Source of the DNA: CAWATG01 sp963785035
GTDB lineage: Bacteria > Actinomycetota > Acidimicrobiia > IMCC26256 > CAWATG01
DNA length: 64,000 bases
Reading direction: 5' to 3'
Assembly: GCA_963785035.1 (NCBI GenBank)
Contig: CAWATG010000015.1
Location: 186,001 to 250,000, forward strand
The position numbers and the translations under genes are program-made. Of this stretch, positions 37,271 through 46,679 are shown piece by piece (the first letter of the stretch is position 1; each line of letters starts with the position of its first letter). Under the pieces are notes generated by a model. That model searched no databases. It saw only the letters and a program-made list of their open reading frames with translations, and was not told where the DNA came from.

Positions 37271-38378
37271 TCAGGCGGTGGCCGTGGGGTTCGCGAGCCT
37301 GGCGCACAGTGCCTCGTATCGATCGGTCACGGTGTTCCAGTCGTACTCCGACTCAGCGCGAGCCTGCAATTTCGCCCCACGCTCTGCAGCGCCATCGGGG
37401 TCGGCATCGACAGCGTCGATGGCCTGTGCGTACTGCTCGGGCGTCGAGAAAAAGCGCCCATCGTCGCCGAGCACCTCACGATTGAAGACGACGTCGAATG
37501 CGATCGCGGGGACTGCTGCGCCCATTGCGCGGAGCAGCGCAGGATTCGTGCCGCCGACGGAATGCCCGTGGGTGTAGCTGCGGGCGTGCGCGTACAGGGC
37601 GTCGAGCAGATCCAGGTCGTAGACGCTGCCGACGAGCCGGACCCGGCGGTCGCGTGCCGCTAGTTCTTCGATGTGCTCTTTGTAGGCGGCGCCGTACTTG
37701 GCGTCGCCGACGACGACGAGCGGAATCTCCGAGGCGCTGAGACGGTATCCAGCGATGATTTCGGCGAGGTGGTTCTCAGGTTCGAGACGGCTGACGACGA
37801 GGTGATAGCGACCGGGTTCGATCCCAAAATCGCACACCGGCTGGGCGCTCACGTTGCGAAGGATTGGAGCCCCATACGCGATGAACGTGCTCTCGGCGCC
37901 GAAGCTCGAACGGTAGTAGTCGCCGATTCCCCTCGAGTCGGCGATGATCTCGTCGGCGAGTCGTACACCGAGGCGTTCGGAGAGCATGTACCAGCGCTTG
38001 CCCAACGGCCCCCATTTGGACCGTTTCCACTCGAGTCCGTCGACATTGACTGCGACGGGAATTCGGCGTAGGCGCAGGAGCGGCAACATCACGGCGTTCG
38101 CCACATTGCACATGATGGCGACGTCAACTCGATGGAACAGCAGATGCAGACACGACAGTCCGGTATGGGAGAGGGTTTCTGCAGCACGAAGCGGCAACGC
38201 AGGAAGGTTCACCAACGTCATGCCCCGGTACTCGTGGAGTTTCTGACCTGGGGTTGCGGCAGTAGACGACGACTTCGTGACCACGCGTGCTGAGGCGGGT
38301 CCCGACTTCTTCTGCCAGTGTTTCAAAGCCGCCGTATCGCGCAGGGACCCCGCGCGTGCCGATGATTGCTATGCGCAT
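37271..38378 (-). CDS. DUF1972-type glycosyltransferase, one break
   Basis: A rhamnosyltransferase-like GT4 enzyme of about 368 residues after correction. The N-terminal signature is IGTRGVPARYGGFETLAEEV (DUF1972). After one extra base near 38247-38254 (between VVVYCRNP and GQKLHEYRG) the frame continues with VNVDGLEWKRSKWG, VVSRLEPENHLAEIIAGY, YTHGHSVGGTNPALLRAMG and ESEYDWNTVTDRYEALC. This family adds deoxyhexoses in many surface polysaccharides. Downstream it is coupled (2 nt) to the exported paralogue. A GTG at 38417 is an alternative start. Confidence 0.85.
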
Positions 38379-38506
38379 CGCTGCACTAGCCGGGCTGACG
38401 GACGGTGTATCTGTCACCTACGTTGGACTTCTTTGTCAGTCGCGCAGGCTGACGCGGACCCTCGTCGTATGGCGCAACCATCGCGGTGAGCGCGTTGCGG
38501 CGTCGA

Positions 38507-39343
38507 TCAGCCACGATAATGGCGACCCACGCCAAGTGCGACGATGGCGACAGCTGTTGCCATAACGCTGCGCGCGACCTTGCTCATTTTGGAGAGCGCC
38601 CTCACGTCGGTGACCGATACCAGATCCGGCGACCGCGCAGCGAGGAGCGCGGCTTCGGCCCTGGCGACACGAGCCCGGGCGTCGCTCAGCTCTTGTTGCG
38701 CGTTGGAGATTTGCAGCTTGAGGCCCGCCGCCTTGTTCTGTCCTTCGGTGAGTTGTGCGAGCACCTTTGCCTGTTCGGGCGTGCGTTGATCGCCGTTGTA
38801 GGCAGCGAATGCCGCGGCTCGCGCCGCGTCGATGTCAGTCCAGTCGATCGCTGTTTGGAAAGCGTTCCAGTCTTGGTTGATCGCGTCGAGACTGGCCTGC
38901 GTTGTGCGGAGGGCGATGGCTGCGCGGTCCCGCTGGCGGGATGCGACTGCGGCGAGGCCCTCGGTAGCGTACGCGGTGACGATTTGGCGGGCGTTCTGCT
39001 CGGAGGTTCCGGTATACGTCATTGTGACCGGCGAACCACCCTGGTCTCCGCCGTACGTCGTCACATCGCCGATCGAACCTTCGTCGACCTTTGCCCTCTT
39101 CGCCACAGCACGGGTGACAGATGGGAGGTCCAAGGCGGAGCGAAAATCTGCCACTAATGGATCAATATTGAAGGAACTGTCCCCGGGATTGAGCGCCTGA
39201 CCGACGAAGACAACTGCCGTCGCCTCATACGTGGTGGGTCGGCTCAGTGCGAACAACCCGGCGGCAGCGGCCGCCAAACTGCCGGCAACAGCCAGAGCTA
39301 TCAACCTCCGAGGCGTCAGATTCAAGAAGCTGGCGATTTCCAT
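38507..39343 (-). CDS. Wzz-like polysaccharide chain-length protein
   Basis: 278 residues. N-terminal membrane helix (about 14-34) with the Wzz-type start, an exported region beginning YEATAVVFVGQALNPGD, a long coiled coil (about 140-245, AALLAARS at its end), and a second helix near the C-terminus (SVMATAVAIVALGVG). No cytosolic tyrosine-kinase domain, so it resembles the membrane adaptor half of Wzz/Wzc or CapA/KpsE systems. It controls chain length or export. Divergent from the ligase/polymerase gene at 39496. Confidence 0.8.
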   Translation of the reverse strand: MEIASFLNLTPRRLIALAVAGSLAAAAAGLFALSRPTTYEATAVVFVGQALNPGDSSFNIDPLVADFRSALDLPSVTRAVAKRAKVDEGSIGDVTTYGGDQGGSPVTMTYTGTSEQNARQIVTAYATEGLAAVASRQRDRAAIALRTTQASLDAINQDWNAFQTAIDWTDIDAARAAAFAAYNGDQRTPEQAKVLAQLTEGQNKAAGLKLQISNAQQELSDARARVARAEAALLAARSPDLVSVTDVRALSKMSKVARSVMATAVAIVALGVGRHYRG

Positions 39344-39380
39344 AACACGCGAGCCGATCTCTCCGCACGAGGTTGTCAGG

Positions 39381-39404
39381 CCGACTTTATCAGTCGGGAG
39401 TCGG
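39381..39404. promoter_or_regulatory. Inverted plus direct repeat in divergent region
   Basis: CCGACT, TTATC, AGTCGG, then GAGTCGG again: a 6-bp stem hairpin with an extra copy of the right arm. It lies in the 152-bp region between the divergent Wzz-like and ligase genes. Possible operator for both. Confidence 0.35.
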
Positions 39405-39483
39405 ACATTTTATCCGCTTTGCGTTGAACTGTTGTCACGGTGGCACCTAGTTAGTCTGGTCAACCTACGGCTTTTTTGAGTAT

Positions 39484-39489
39484 TACCCT
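39484..39489 (+). promoter_or_regulatory. -10 box for leaderless ligase/polymerase mRNA
   Basis: TACCCT, then GAGTGA, then ATG at 39496 (6-nt gap). Same hexamer as at dapA. No clear -35. Confidence 0.4.
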
Positions 39490-39495
39490 GAGTGA

Positions 39496-40959
39496 ATGCG
39501 TACGACGGTCGCCGCGAACAGTCCCAACGCGGGCATAAATCATCCGCCCGGGGTTGCCTCGGTCTCGACTCGGGTGCTCGTCGTCTTCGGGGTGTGCGGG
39601 GCGGTCGCGGTTTCCATCGCCATCGGGGTGCTGGTTGGGCTTGGCGGCCCGAGCCAGCGCAACCTCTTCGTCGGCGCCACGGCCCTCATCGCAGGAATCG
39701 TTGCAGCGACGGGCGTGATGACCCGGTTTTGGCCAACGTTGTTGTTGTTGTTTTCGCTTCGGCCGGTGTTCGATGCCATGAAGATCGGTGCGTTGGGTTC
39801 GGGTTCCCTGGATCCATCAACCGTGGTTGGGGTCATCTTTCTCGCCAGCGCGTTGTTGTGGTTGCTGGCCAGGCACCGGACTGGGACATTCGTCGGGGTT
39901 TCCCGCGTGGCCAAGGCACTGCTGGTCTTTGCGTTTGCTTGTGGTGTGAGCGCATTGGGGGCTGACCACGTCTTCGAGAGCCTTGCAACGGCTTCAAAGG
40001 TACTTTCGGCCGCCGTAATGATCGTGGTCCTGGAACAGTTGTATACAGATCGCCCCGAACGGATCAATGCACTGCTTATAGCGTTCTTTGCGTCGTTGGG
40101 ATTTCCTGCAATATTCGCCGTCGTCGAGCTTTTCGGCGGGCCGAAGACCGGTGACTACACCGAAGTTGGGCGTATTACGGGCACCTTCGTGCACCCGAAT
40201 GCCTTCGCGAGCTACCTCACCATCATCGTGCTCTTGGCCGTTGCACTGGCGCCACATCTCGAAGGACGGGCAAGAGTCGCCACGATCGCTTGCGGAGGGG
40301 TCGCAAGCTTCCTCCTCTTGAACACCTATGCCCGGGGTCCGTGGCTTGGGCTACTCGTCGGGCTCGTCATCATCGGCATTGTGCAGGATCGCAGGATCCT
40401 TGGAATCTTGGCCGTCGCGGTAGCGGTGATCCTCATCGCCGTGCCGTCGGTCACGACACGGCTCGGCGAACTCGGCCAAACAGAGGCGGTCGGCAACGGT
40501 GACGCGAACTCGCTGGCGTGGCGTCTCGGGTACTGGGGGAGAGTGCTGCCGCTGGGCGAGGAGAATCCTGTTACCGGGATCGGTATCCTCATGGTGCAGA
40601 AGTCGACCCCCGAGGGGTTGCCTCCCCACAATGGATTTGTGCAGGCGTACGTCGAGACGGGGATTTTCGGGTTGGCGGCGCTTGGCGTGATGATGGCGCT
40701 CATGGGTCTCGATCTGCGGCGCGCGCTCCAACGCGCCGGCAGTGGGTTCGATCGCGCCGTGGTGCTCGGGGCACTTGCGATCAGCGCATCTCTTGCGGTG
40801 CAGCTGCTCTCGGAGAACCTGCTGACGCAGACCCTGAACTATTGGTACCTGTTCGTTCCGACGGCGTACGCGTTGGCCGTCGTCGCAAGGGGCGAGATCG
40901 GATCTCCCCAGCCTTCGAAAGTCAGACTTTCTTCGGCGATTCCCCGGCGCCGTCTTTGA
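39496..40959 (+). CDS. O-antigen ligase/polymerase (Wzy/WaaL family)
   Basis: 487 residues with about ten to twelve membrane helices. The large periplasmic loop contains NSLAWRLGYWGRVLP and the Wzy_C signature PHNGFVQAYVETGIFGLAAL, with GTFVHPNAFASYLTI earlier. Such proteins polymerise or ligate lipid-linked oligosaccharides outside the membrane. The last 38 bp overlap the 3' end of the convergent glycosyltransferase. Confidence 0.85.
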   Translation: MRTTVAANSPNAGINHPPGVASVSTRVLVVFGVCGAVAVSIAIGVLVGLGGPSQRNLFVGATALIAGIVAATGVMTRFWPTLLLLFSLRPVFDAMKIGALGSGSLDPSTVVGVIFLASALLWLLARHRTGTFVGVSRVAKALLVFAFACGVSALGADHVFESLATASKVLSAAVMIVVLEQLYTDRPERINALLIAFFASLGFPAIFAVVELFGGPKTGDYTEVGRITGTFVHPNAFASYLTIIVLLAVALAPHLEGRARVATIACGGVASFLLLNTYARGPWLGLLVGLVIIGIVQDRRILGILAVAVAVILIAVPSVTTRLGELGQTEAVGNGDANSLAWRLGYWGRVLPLGEENPVTGIGILMVQKSTPEGLPPHNGFVQAYVETGIFGLAALGVMMALMGLDLRRALQRAGSGFDRAVVLGALAISASLAVQLLSENLLTQTLNYWYLFVPTAYALAVVARGEIGSPQPSKVRLSSAIPRRRL

Positions 40960-42070
40960 CCGCCTGATAGAAGTCGACCAGGCTTTGAGCAGTGCGTGCC
41001 GAGCCGAAGTGTGACGAGGCATAAGCCTTACCGGCATCGGAGATACGCGCCAACAGCTCGGTGTTCGAGACGGCCGAACGCAACACTGCCGCTGCGGCAG
41101 ACGGGTCGTCGGTCAGCGTCAATCCCAAGCCCCTCTCCCGAAAGAGGTCGCTGGTCCGTAGCGACTCCGAGATTGCCAAGGGAATTCCCAGCCCCATTGC
41201 CTCGGCCATCGTGAGCGAGAATCCCTCGAACCGCGAGAACTGCACGCACAGCGTTGCGTTGAGCATGACTTCGTACTTTTCTGTGCCGTATACCGGCTCA
41301 TGGAAGGTCACATTCGACGTTGCCCGCGCACGAAGGTCGTTCATCGCCTGGGAGTGCTCGGTACTTGTCGTGCCGTAGAGATGGAACTCCAGCTCGGGAG
41401 CGTGCGCTGCCGCCTCGACCAGTCGGTCGAGGCCCTTCTGGAACGGCTCGAAGCGTCCGAGATAGACGAGCCTGTTTCGCTCCGGACCTAACGTCCACGA
41501 TGGCGTGCCCTCTGGCGGAGGCTCGACCGGGACGGGCATCTCGATGGCCGTCCTCAGGTTCTGGCCCACGACCTGTTCGCAATCCTCGCGTTCGCCCGGG
41601 AGGAGCGCGATGCCGCTCGCTTTCGTGACCAGTGGACCCTCGATGAAGCGCACGTACTGGCGCCGCAACGTTGGGCTGAATGCCATGAGCGCAATTGCGA
41701 GAGTGCCGTGCGGGGAGTAGATATACGGCACGCCGCACCTGCGAAGCAGGAACCCGAGGAGCGCATGATTGGGCTTCCATCCGCCGTGGAGATGGACGAT
41801 GTCGGGGCGCTGGTTGCGAAGAAGTCGTAGGTAGGCGCGCGGCGCGAGTCCTTTGTCGCTCCGGCGTGCCTCGGTGACGATGAACCCATGGGTCGATGCG
41901 TAGGCGCGTGCGTCCTGACTGACGGGCGAGCGCATGAACACGGTGACGTGATGACCGATCAGTGCCTGCTCGCGTGCGATCCACCACACGAAACCGGAGA
42001 GTCCGTCTACGCCGTCAGGTCCGGTGTTCACGTCGACGTGCCAGATGCGCATCGCGGTGCGTGGTGTCAT
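40922..42070 (-). CDS. Glycosyltransferase family 4
   Basis: 382 residues, GT-B fold. N-terminal domain with GPDGVDGLSGFVWWIAREQA and HLHGGWKPNHALLGF; C-terminal domain with YLGRFEPFQKGLDRLVEAA and EGFSLTMAEAMGLGIPLA (donor-binding glutamates). ATG at 42070 overlaps the flippase stop as ATGA. It converges on the ligase gene with a 38-bp coding overlap. Confidence 0.88.
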   Translation of the reverse strand: MTPRTAMRIWHVDVNTGPDGVDGLSGFVWWIAREQALIGHHVTVFMRSPVSQDARAYASTHGFIVTEARRSDKGLAPRAYLRLLRNQRPDIVHLHGGWKPNHALLGFLLRRCGVPYIYSPHGTLAIALMAFSPTLRRQYVRFIEGPLVTKASGIALLPGEREDCEQVVGQNLRTAIEMPVPVEPPPEGTPSWTLGPERNRLVYLGRFEPFQKGLDRLVEAAAHAPELEFHLYGTTSTEHSQAMNDLRARATSNVTFHEPVYGTEKYEVMLNATLCVQFSRFEGFSLTMAEAMGLGIPLAISESLRTSDLFRERGLGLTLTDDPSAAAAVLRSAVSNTELLARISDAGKAYASSHFGSARTAQSLVDFYQAVKDGAGESPKKV

Positions 42071-43401
42071 GGCGACACACCTGTCGTCGTGGCCGGCGGT
42101 GCGCCGGGAGAGGTCGTCCCGCCGTCGCTGCCGCTGCCGTTACGCCGCGCTGTCCAATCTGACAGTGTTGTTGCTTCCAGCCAGGAATACGCAAGGAAGA
42201 CGAATCCGCTCACGGTTGTGATGATTGCAGCGCTCTTGATGCCGTAGCGATCGACGAATGCCACGAGTCCGATCACGGTGGTGCCGAGGGCACAGACCAA
42301 CGCTCGGGAGACGCCGCCCGGCCGTCCGTCTGCGAGCAGCTTCTGGGTGATGACCGAGCCCATATCGAACGCGATCTGGCCGGGCAGCAGCAGCCAAAGC
42401 AGCACAATCGCGCCACGGAAGTCATCGCTGAACAGCAGGGGCAAGACCCACGGCGCCGAGGCGCCGACGATGCACGCGACGCTTGCCGAGAGCGCGAAGG
42501 TCAAACGAAGTGAGCGGCGCAGTGCATGGCGGCCCGCAGTCGGATCGAGCCCATGGCGAATTTTCGGGAAGAGCGCGAGCGCAATCGAATTGGCCACGGG
42601 GCCGCTCACCCCTGCGGCCGTGACCGCGACTGCATAGCGTCCGAGCTCTTCCGACGATACATAGGCAACGAGGAGGAACTGATCGAGTCGTGAGGTCAAC
42701 ACGCCGGCAAGGCTTCCGAAACCAACTCGGTATCCGTAGTTGGCCTGGATTCGAAACGTCTCCCGGCTGAAGTCCGTTCCCGGCCAACCACGCGTCACCG
42801 AGAAGACAACGAGGTACCACACGACGTACGCGCCGAACTGTGCTGCGAGGGCACTGGTGAGGTCCAACCTGCCGGCGATTGCGAGCACGATCACGACCGC
42901 GGCGTTCGCCACGAACGGGAAAATCTGCAGAACGTTGAAGACCACCAGACGCGGTCGTGCGCGTTGCAGTTCGATCGCGGTCTGCGCGGGCATGAAGATC
43001 ACACCGACGACGAGGAAGGCGCGGAACCATTGCACGGTCAGGGACGCATGGTCCGAGAGATAGTTGGGCACGAACCACCAAGCCACGAGCGTGAGTGAAC
43101 CGCCGATGACTGCAGCCCATGCCCATGCCGACATCACCAGCTCTCGGTGGCTGCGTTGATGGCTAAGGTAGATGGCGGCTTGTGGGAAGCCGAAGAGCAA
43201 GGCGTAGCCGAGGACCTGGGGAGGCACTGTCGCTGCCGCATAGTCGCCGCGTCCTTCGGCGCCGAGTGCGTACGCGAGCAATGGACCGGTGACGACGGCG
43301 AGGCCGTAACCGAAAAGGCCACTGACCGCCGTGAACGCGGTGTCGAACTTCGGGCTGGCGATGAGTCGACGCATGTGACCCTCGGAGCGGAAATACTTCA
43401 C
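42067..43401 (-). CDS. Polysaccharide flippase (Wzx-like)
   Basis: 444 residues, MOP/MATE-type exporter with about 12 membrane helices. Polysaccharide-synthase motifs: GYGLAVVTGPLLAYALGAEGRGDYAAA near the N-terminus and SRLDQFLLVAYVSSEELGRYAVA in the middle. It moves lipid-linked repeat units across the membrane for the ligase/polymerase. The ORF begins with GTG 43401; ATG 43374, with GAGGG 4 nt upstream, is a likely alternative. Ser/Gly/Thr-rich tail. Coupled to the downstream glycosyltransferase. Confidence 0.87.
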   Translation of the reverse strand: MKYFRSEGHMRRLIASPKFDTAFTAVSGLFGYGLAVVTGPLLAYALGAEGRGDYAAATVPPQVLGYALLFGFPQAAIYLSHQRSHRELVMSAWAWAAVIGGSLTLVAWWFVPNYLSDHASLTVQWFRAFLVVGVIFMPAQTAIELQRARPRLVVFNVLQIFPFVANAAVVIVLAIAGRLDLTSALAAQFGAYVVWYLVVFSVTRGWPGTDFSRETFRIQANYGYRVGFGSLAGVLTSRLDQFLLVAYVSSEELGRYAVAVTAAGVSGPVANSIALALFPKIRHGLDPTAGRHALRRSLRLTFALSASVACIVGASAPWVLPLLFSDDFRGAIVLLWLLLPGQIAFDMGSVITQKLLADGRPGGVSRALVCALGTTVIGLVAFVDRYGIKSAAIITTVSGFVFLAYSWLEATTLSDWTARRNGSGSDGGTTSPGAPPATTTGVSP

Positions 43402-43573
43402 TGGGTTGTGTCCTGCGTCGATGGTTGTGCGTCTGTTGCAGTTGAACGGACGCGAAACTGCTGTCGGTGGCGGAATTTAGAGGGTTAACACGTACAATTA
43501 GGCCAATTCACTCACACCGAGTGGGCGTTACGTGGAACGAGACATTACTCGGGGGAACGACGGAGGCCGGCCG

Positions 43574-44353
43574 GTGAAAGTGGTGATCTTGGCGGGCGGT
43601 CTCGGAACGCGTCTCGCCGAAGAGACGGTCATGGTGCCCAAGCCGATGGTGACGATCGGCGAGGAGCCGATCTTGCTGCACATCATGCGGCACTACGCGC
43701 ACTACGGGCACGACGAGTTCATCATCACGTTGGGATACAAGGGCTACGAAATCAAGCGCTTCATGCTCGACTACCAGATGATGGGTGGCTCGAGCGTGAC
43801 GGTGAACATGGCAACGGGCGATGTGACGGTGTTGGACCCAGGCGAAGCGCGACCCGAATGGAAGGTCCACCTCCTCGAGACCGGCCTGCACACGATGACG
43901 AGCGGCCGCGTCCGGCGAGCGATGAAACTCACAGGCGATGAGCCGTTCATGCTGACGTACGGCGATGGTGTCTCCGACATCGATGTCGCGGCACTCCTGG
44001 AATTCCATCGCGCGCATGGCAAGCTTGCGACTGTGTCGATCGTTCGTCCCACGTCGCTGTTCGGCCATCTCGTGCTCGCCGGCGACCTCGTCACGGATTT
44101 TCTCGAGAAGCCGCAGACGCTCGGTGGGTGGATCAACGGCGGATTCATGGTGTTCGAGCCAGGGGTTCTCCAATATCTGGGTGACGACGAAACACCGCTC
44201 GAAAGCAGCGCGTTGATGAACCTGGCACGAGACGGCGAACTGTTCGCGTACCGCCACGAGGGATTTTGGCAGTGCATGGATTCGCTGCGCGATCGGCGCC
44301 TGCTCGAGCAGCTCTGGCACGAACCGAATCCACCGTGGAAGACTTGGGACTGA
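43574..44353 (+). CDS. rfbF: Glucose-1-phosphate cytidylyltransferase-like enzyme
   Basis: 259 residues. Nucleotidyltransferase signature VVILAGGLGTRLAEETVMVPKP (Gly-rich loop, activating Lys). ILLHIMRHYAHYGHDEFII, GYKGYEIKRFM and FMLTYGDGVSDID match RfbF/DdhA, which makes CDP-glucose. GTG 43574 is chosen because GGAGG lies 7 nt upstream; the open frame starts 42 nt earlier. A -10 box TACAAT is at 43493-43498. First gene of a cassette with an SDR and a C-methyltransferase. No CDP-glucose 4,6-dehydratase (RfbG) is recognised in the window. Confidence 0.85.
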   Translation: MKVVILAGGLGTRLAEETVMVPKPMVTIGEEPILLHIMRHYAHYGHDEFIITLGYKGYEIKRFMLDYQMMGGSSVTVNMATGDVTVLDPGEARPEWKVHLLETGLHTMTSGRVRRAMKLTGDEPFMLTYGDGVSDIDVAALLEFHRAHGKLATVSIVRPTSLFGHLVLAGDLVTDFLEKPQTLGGWINGGFMVFEPGVLQYLGDDETPLESSALMNLARDGELFAYRHEGFWQCMDSLRDRRLLEQLWHEPNPPWKTWD

Positions 44354-44355
44354 CA

Positions 44356-45417
44356 ATGAGGGTGCTCGTCACTGGCCACAACGGCTATTTGGGCACCGTC
44401 ATGGTGCCGATGCTGCAGGGTGCCGGCCATGAGGTCGTTGGCCTTGATACCAATCTCTTCGCAACGTGTGTCTGTGGGCCGTTACCGGAGGAGACCGAAC
44501 ACCTACGGATCGACCTGCGTGACGTTCGAGCCGAGCACCTGCGAAGGTTTGATGCAGTGATCCACCTGGCAGCGCTGTCGAACGATCCGCTTGGCAACGT
44601 AGCGCCGCGACTCACCTACGCGATCAATTTCGACGCGTCGCTCCGGCTGGCGGAGCTGGCCAAAGCGGCGGGCGTGACGCGTTTCTTGCAGTCCTCGTCG
44701 TGCAGCATTTACGGGGCCGGGAGCGGTGATGGGCTGGTGGACGAGACGGCGCCGATGCGGCCGGTCACGCCGTATGCCGACGCGAAGGTCCGTCTGGAAT
44801 CCGGGTTGCGCGCAATGGCCGACGACAAGTTCAGCCCGATATATCTGCGCAATGGCACGGCATATGGGTTTTCTCCTCGGTTGCGTGGAGACCTCGTACT
44901 CAACAACCTTGTTGCGCACGCGATGCTGACCGGCATTGTGAAAGTGCTGAGCGACGGCACTCCGTGGCGGCCGATGGTCCACGCTGAGGACATTGCCCGA
45001 GCATTCATCGCTGCGCTCGAAGCGCCGCGAGAGTCGGTACACGATGAGGCGTTCAACGTCGGGTCCGAAGCTGAGAACTACCGGGTAAGCGATCTTGCCA
45101 CCATCGTGAGTGAGGTCGTCCCGCAGAGCACGGTCGTCATCGCGGGGGAGGCCGGCTCCGACCAGCGTTCGTATCGTGTCGACTTCTCCAAGATTCGTAC
45201 GACGATTCCCGCATTCGCGCCACGCTGGACGGCGCGACTGGGAGCCATGGAGCTGCTCGACCGATACCAGGCCTATGGGCTCACGATGGATCAGCTCGAC
45301 GAACAGTTCACCCGCCTGCGATGGATCTCCCATCTGCAAGCAACGAAACGCTTGGATGAGGACCTGACGTGGGCGTCGGCGGACGCGGTCTCGAATGGTG
45401 GCAGGCGCAATCCGTGA
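44356..45417 (+). CDS. NAD-dependent epimerase/dehydratase (SDR)
   Basis: 353 residues, extended SDR. NAD site VLVTGHNGYLGTVMVP; LAALSNDPLG; SSSCSIYG; catalytic YADAK (Tyr-x3-Lys); GFSPRLRGDLVLNNLV; DGTPWRPMVHAEDIARAF. Two nt after the nucleotidyltransferase. The trio of such an SDR with an RfbF-like enzyme and a methyltransferase is common in actinobacterial surface-sugar loci; the exact reaction is not established. It overlaps the methyltransferase by 4 bp (GTGA). Confidence 0.87.
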   Translation: MRVLVTGHNGYLGTVMVPMLQGAGHEVVGLDTNLFATCVCGPLPEETEHLRIDLRDVRAEHLRRFDAVIHLAALSNDPLGNVAPRLTYAINFDASLRLAELAKAAGVTRFLQSSSCSIYGAGSGDGLVDETAPMRPVTPYADAKVRLESGLRAMADDKFSPIYLRNGTAYGFSPRLRGDLVLNNLVAHAMLTGIVKVLSDGTPWRPMVHAEDIARAFIAALEAPRESVHDEAFNVGSEAENYRVSDLATIVSEVVPQSTVVIAGEAGSDQRSYRVDFSKIRTTIPAFAPRWTARLGAMELLDRYQAYGLTMDQLDEQFTRLRWISHLQATKRLDEDLTWASADAVSNGGRRNP

Positions 45418-46661
45418 CTGATGGCAGTGGTGGCGCCTGCCGGTTCTGCGGTGCCACGCTCGATCGGCTCGTCGTCGATCTGGGTGTACAGCCCCTTGCC
45501 AATTCCTATCTGAGCGCAAAGGACCTTGCGAAGCCGGAGGCCACCTATCCACTTCGCGTCTACGTCTGCGATCGGTGTCTCCTCGTTCAGCTGCGCGACT
45601 ACCCGTGGCGCGAGGAAATTTTCAATGACTCCTACGCGTACTTCGCGTCGTACTCGGCGTCCTGGCTCGAACATGCGAAGCGCTACGTCGGGGAAATGAT
45701 TGACCGCCTGGCGCTCGATGAGCAGAGTCTCGTGGTCGAGATCGCCAGCAACGATGGATACCTGTTGTGCAACTTTGTCAGCAGAGGAATACCCGTTCTC
45801 GGGATCGAGCCGTCCTCGAACACCGCCGAGGTCGCGCGCGTCAAGGGCGTCCCGACCGAGACCGTGTTCTTCGGCAGCGAGACCGCGGACCGGGTGGCAC
45901 GCGAACGCGGGCGCGCTGACCTCATCATCGGCAACAACGTCCTTGCCCATGTCCCAGACCTCAACGATTTCGTTTCTGGCATGCGGACTTTGCTTGCACC
46001 GACGGGCACGATCACGATGGAGTTCCCGCATCTGCTGCACCTTGTGGCCGCGCACCAGTTCGACACCATCTATCACGAGCACTACTCGTATTTGTCCCTG
46101 CTCGTCGTCCGGGCGGTGTTTGCCCACCACGGGCTCGATGTCTTCGACGTCGATGAGCTGGATACCCATGGCGGTTCGCTGCGGATCTACGCACGCCATG
46201 CGGGCGAGAGCGGTTCGCCGGTGTCACCGAATGTGGCGGCAGTCCTTGAACGCGAACACAAAGCGATGCTCGATCGACCCGAGGGATACGCGGGGATTGC
46301 TCGAGAGGCGGGCGAGGTTCGCGAAGGACTGCTGGTTTTCCTGGCCAAAGCCCGCGACGAACACGCGCTCGTTGCAGGCTACGGCGCGCCTGCCAAAGGC
46401 AACACGCTGCTCAACTTCTGCGGGGTGACGACCGCTGACATCGCGTTTACCGTCGACCGTTCTCCACACAAACAGGACCTGTTTCTGCCGGGATCGCGGA
46501 TACCGATCAAAGACCCCGAGTATCTGGTGAGCCGACGACCTGACTATGTGCTGATTCTCCCATGGAACCTCACCACCGAGATCGTCGAGCAGATGGATGT
46601 TGTGCGCGGATGGGGCGGTCGCTTCGTGACGCCCATCCCGGAGTTGCGAATCCTCGACTGA
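45414..46661 (+). CDS. SAM-dependent sugar C-methyltransferase
   Basis: 415 residues. An N-terminal zinc-binding domain (CRFCG about 10-14, CDRC about 55-58; Methyltransf_13 type), the SAM-binding Rossmann domain (VVEIASNDGYLL, GIEPSSNTAE) and a C-terminal domain (GYGAPAKGNTLLNFCG, ILPWNLTTEIVEQM; Methyltransf_14 type). This architecture is that of TylC3-like NDP-4-keto-sugar C-methyltransferases making branched sugars. GTG 45414 overlaps the SDR stop. Confidence 0.9.
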   Translation: MTDGSGGACRFCGATLDRLVVDLGVQPLANSYLSAKDLAKPEATYPLRVYVCDRCLLVQLRDYPWREEIFNDSYAYFASYSASWLEHAKRYVGEMIDRLALDEQSLVVEIASNDGYLLCNFVSRGIPVLGIEPSSNTAEVARVKGVPTETVFFGSETADRVARERGRADLIIGNNVLAHVPDLNDFVSGMRTLLAPTGTITMEFPHLLHLVAAHQFDTIYHEHYSYLSLLVVRAVFAHHGLDVFDVDELDTHGGSLRIYARHAGESGSPVSPNVAAVLEREHKAMLDRPEGYAGIAREAGEVREGLLVFLAKARDEHALVAGYGAPAKGNTLLNFCGVTTADIAFTVDRSPHKQDLFLPGSRIPIKDPEYLVSRRPDYVLILPWNLTTEIVEQMDVVRGWGGRFVTPIPELRILD

Positions 46662-46679
46662 GCGAGCGCCCGGGTACCG

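Noticed and set aside
44503..45552. A 349-codon minus-strand frame across the SDR and methyltransferase genes
   Set aside because: Shadow of two overlapping conserved plus-strand genes; no recognisable motif.
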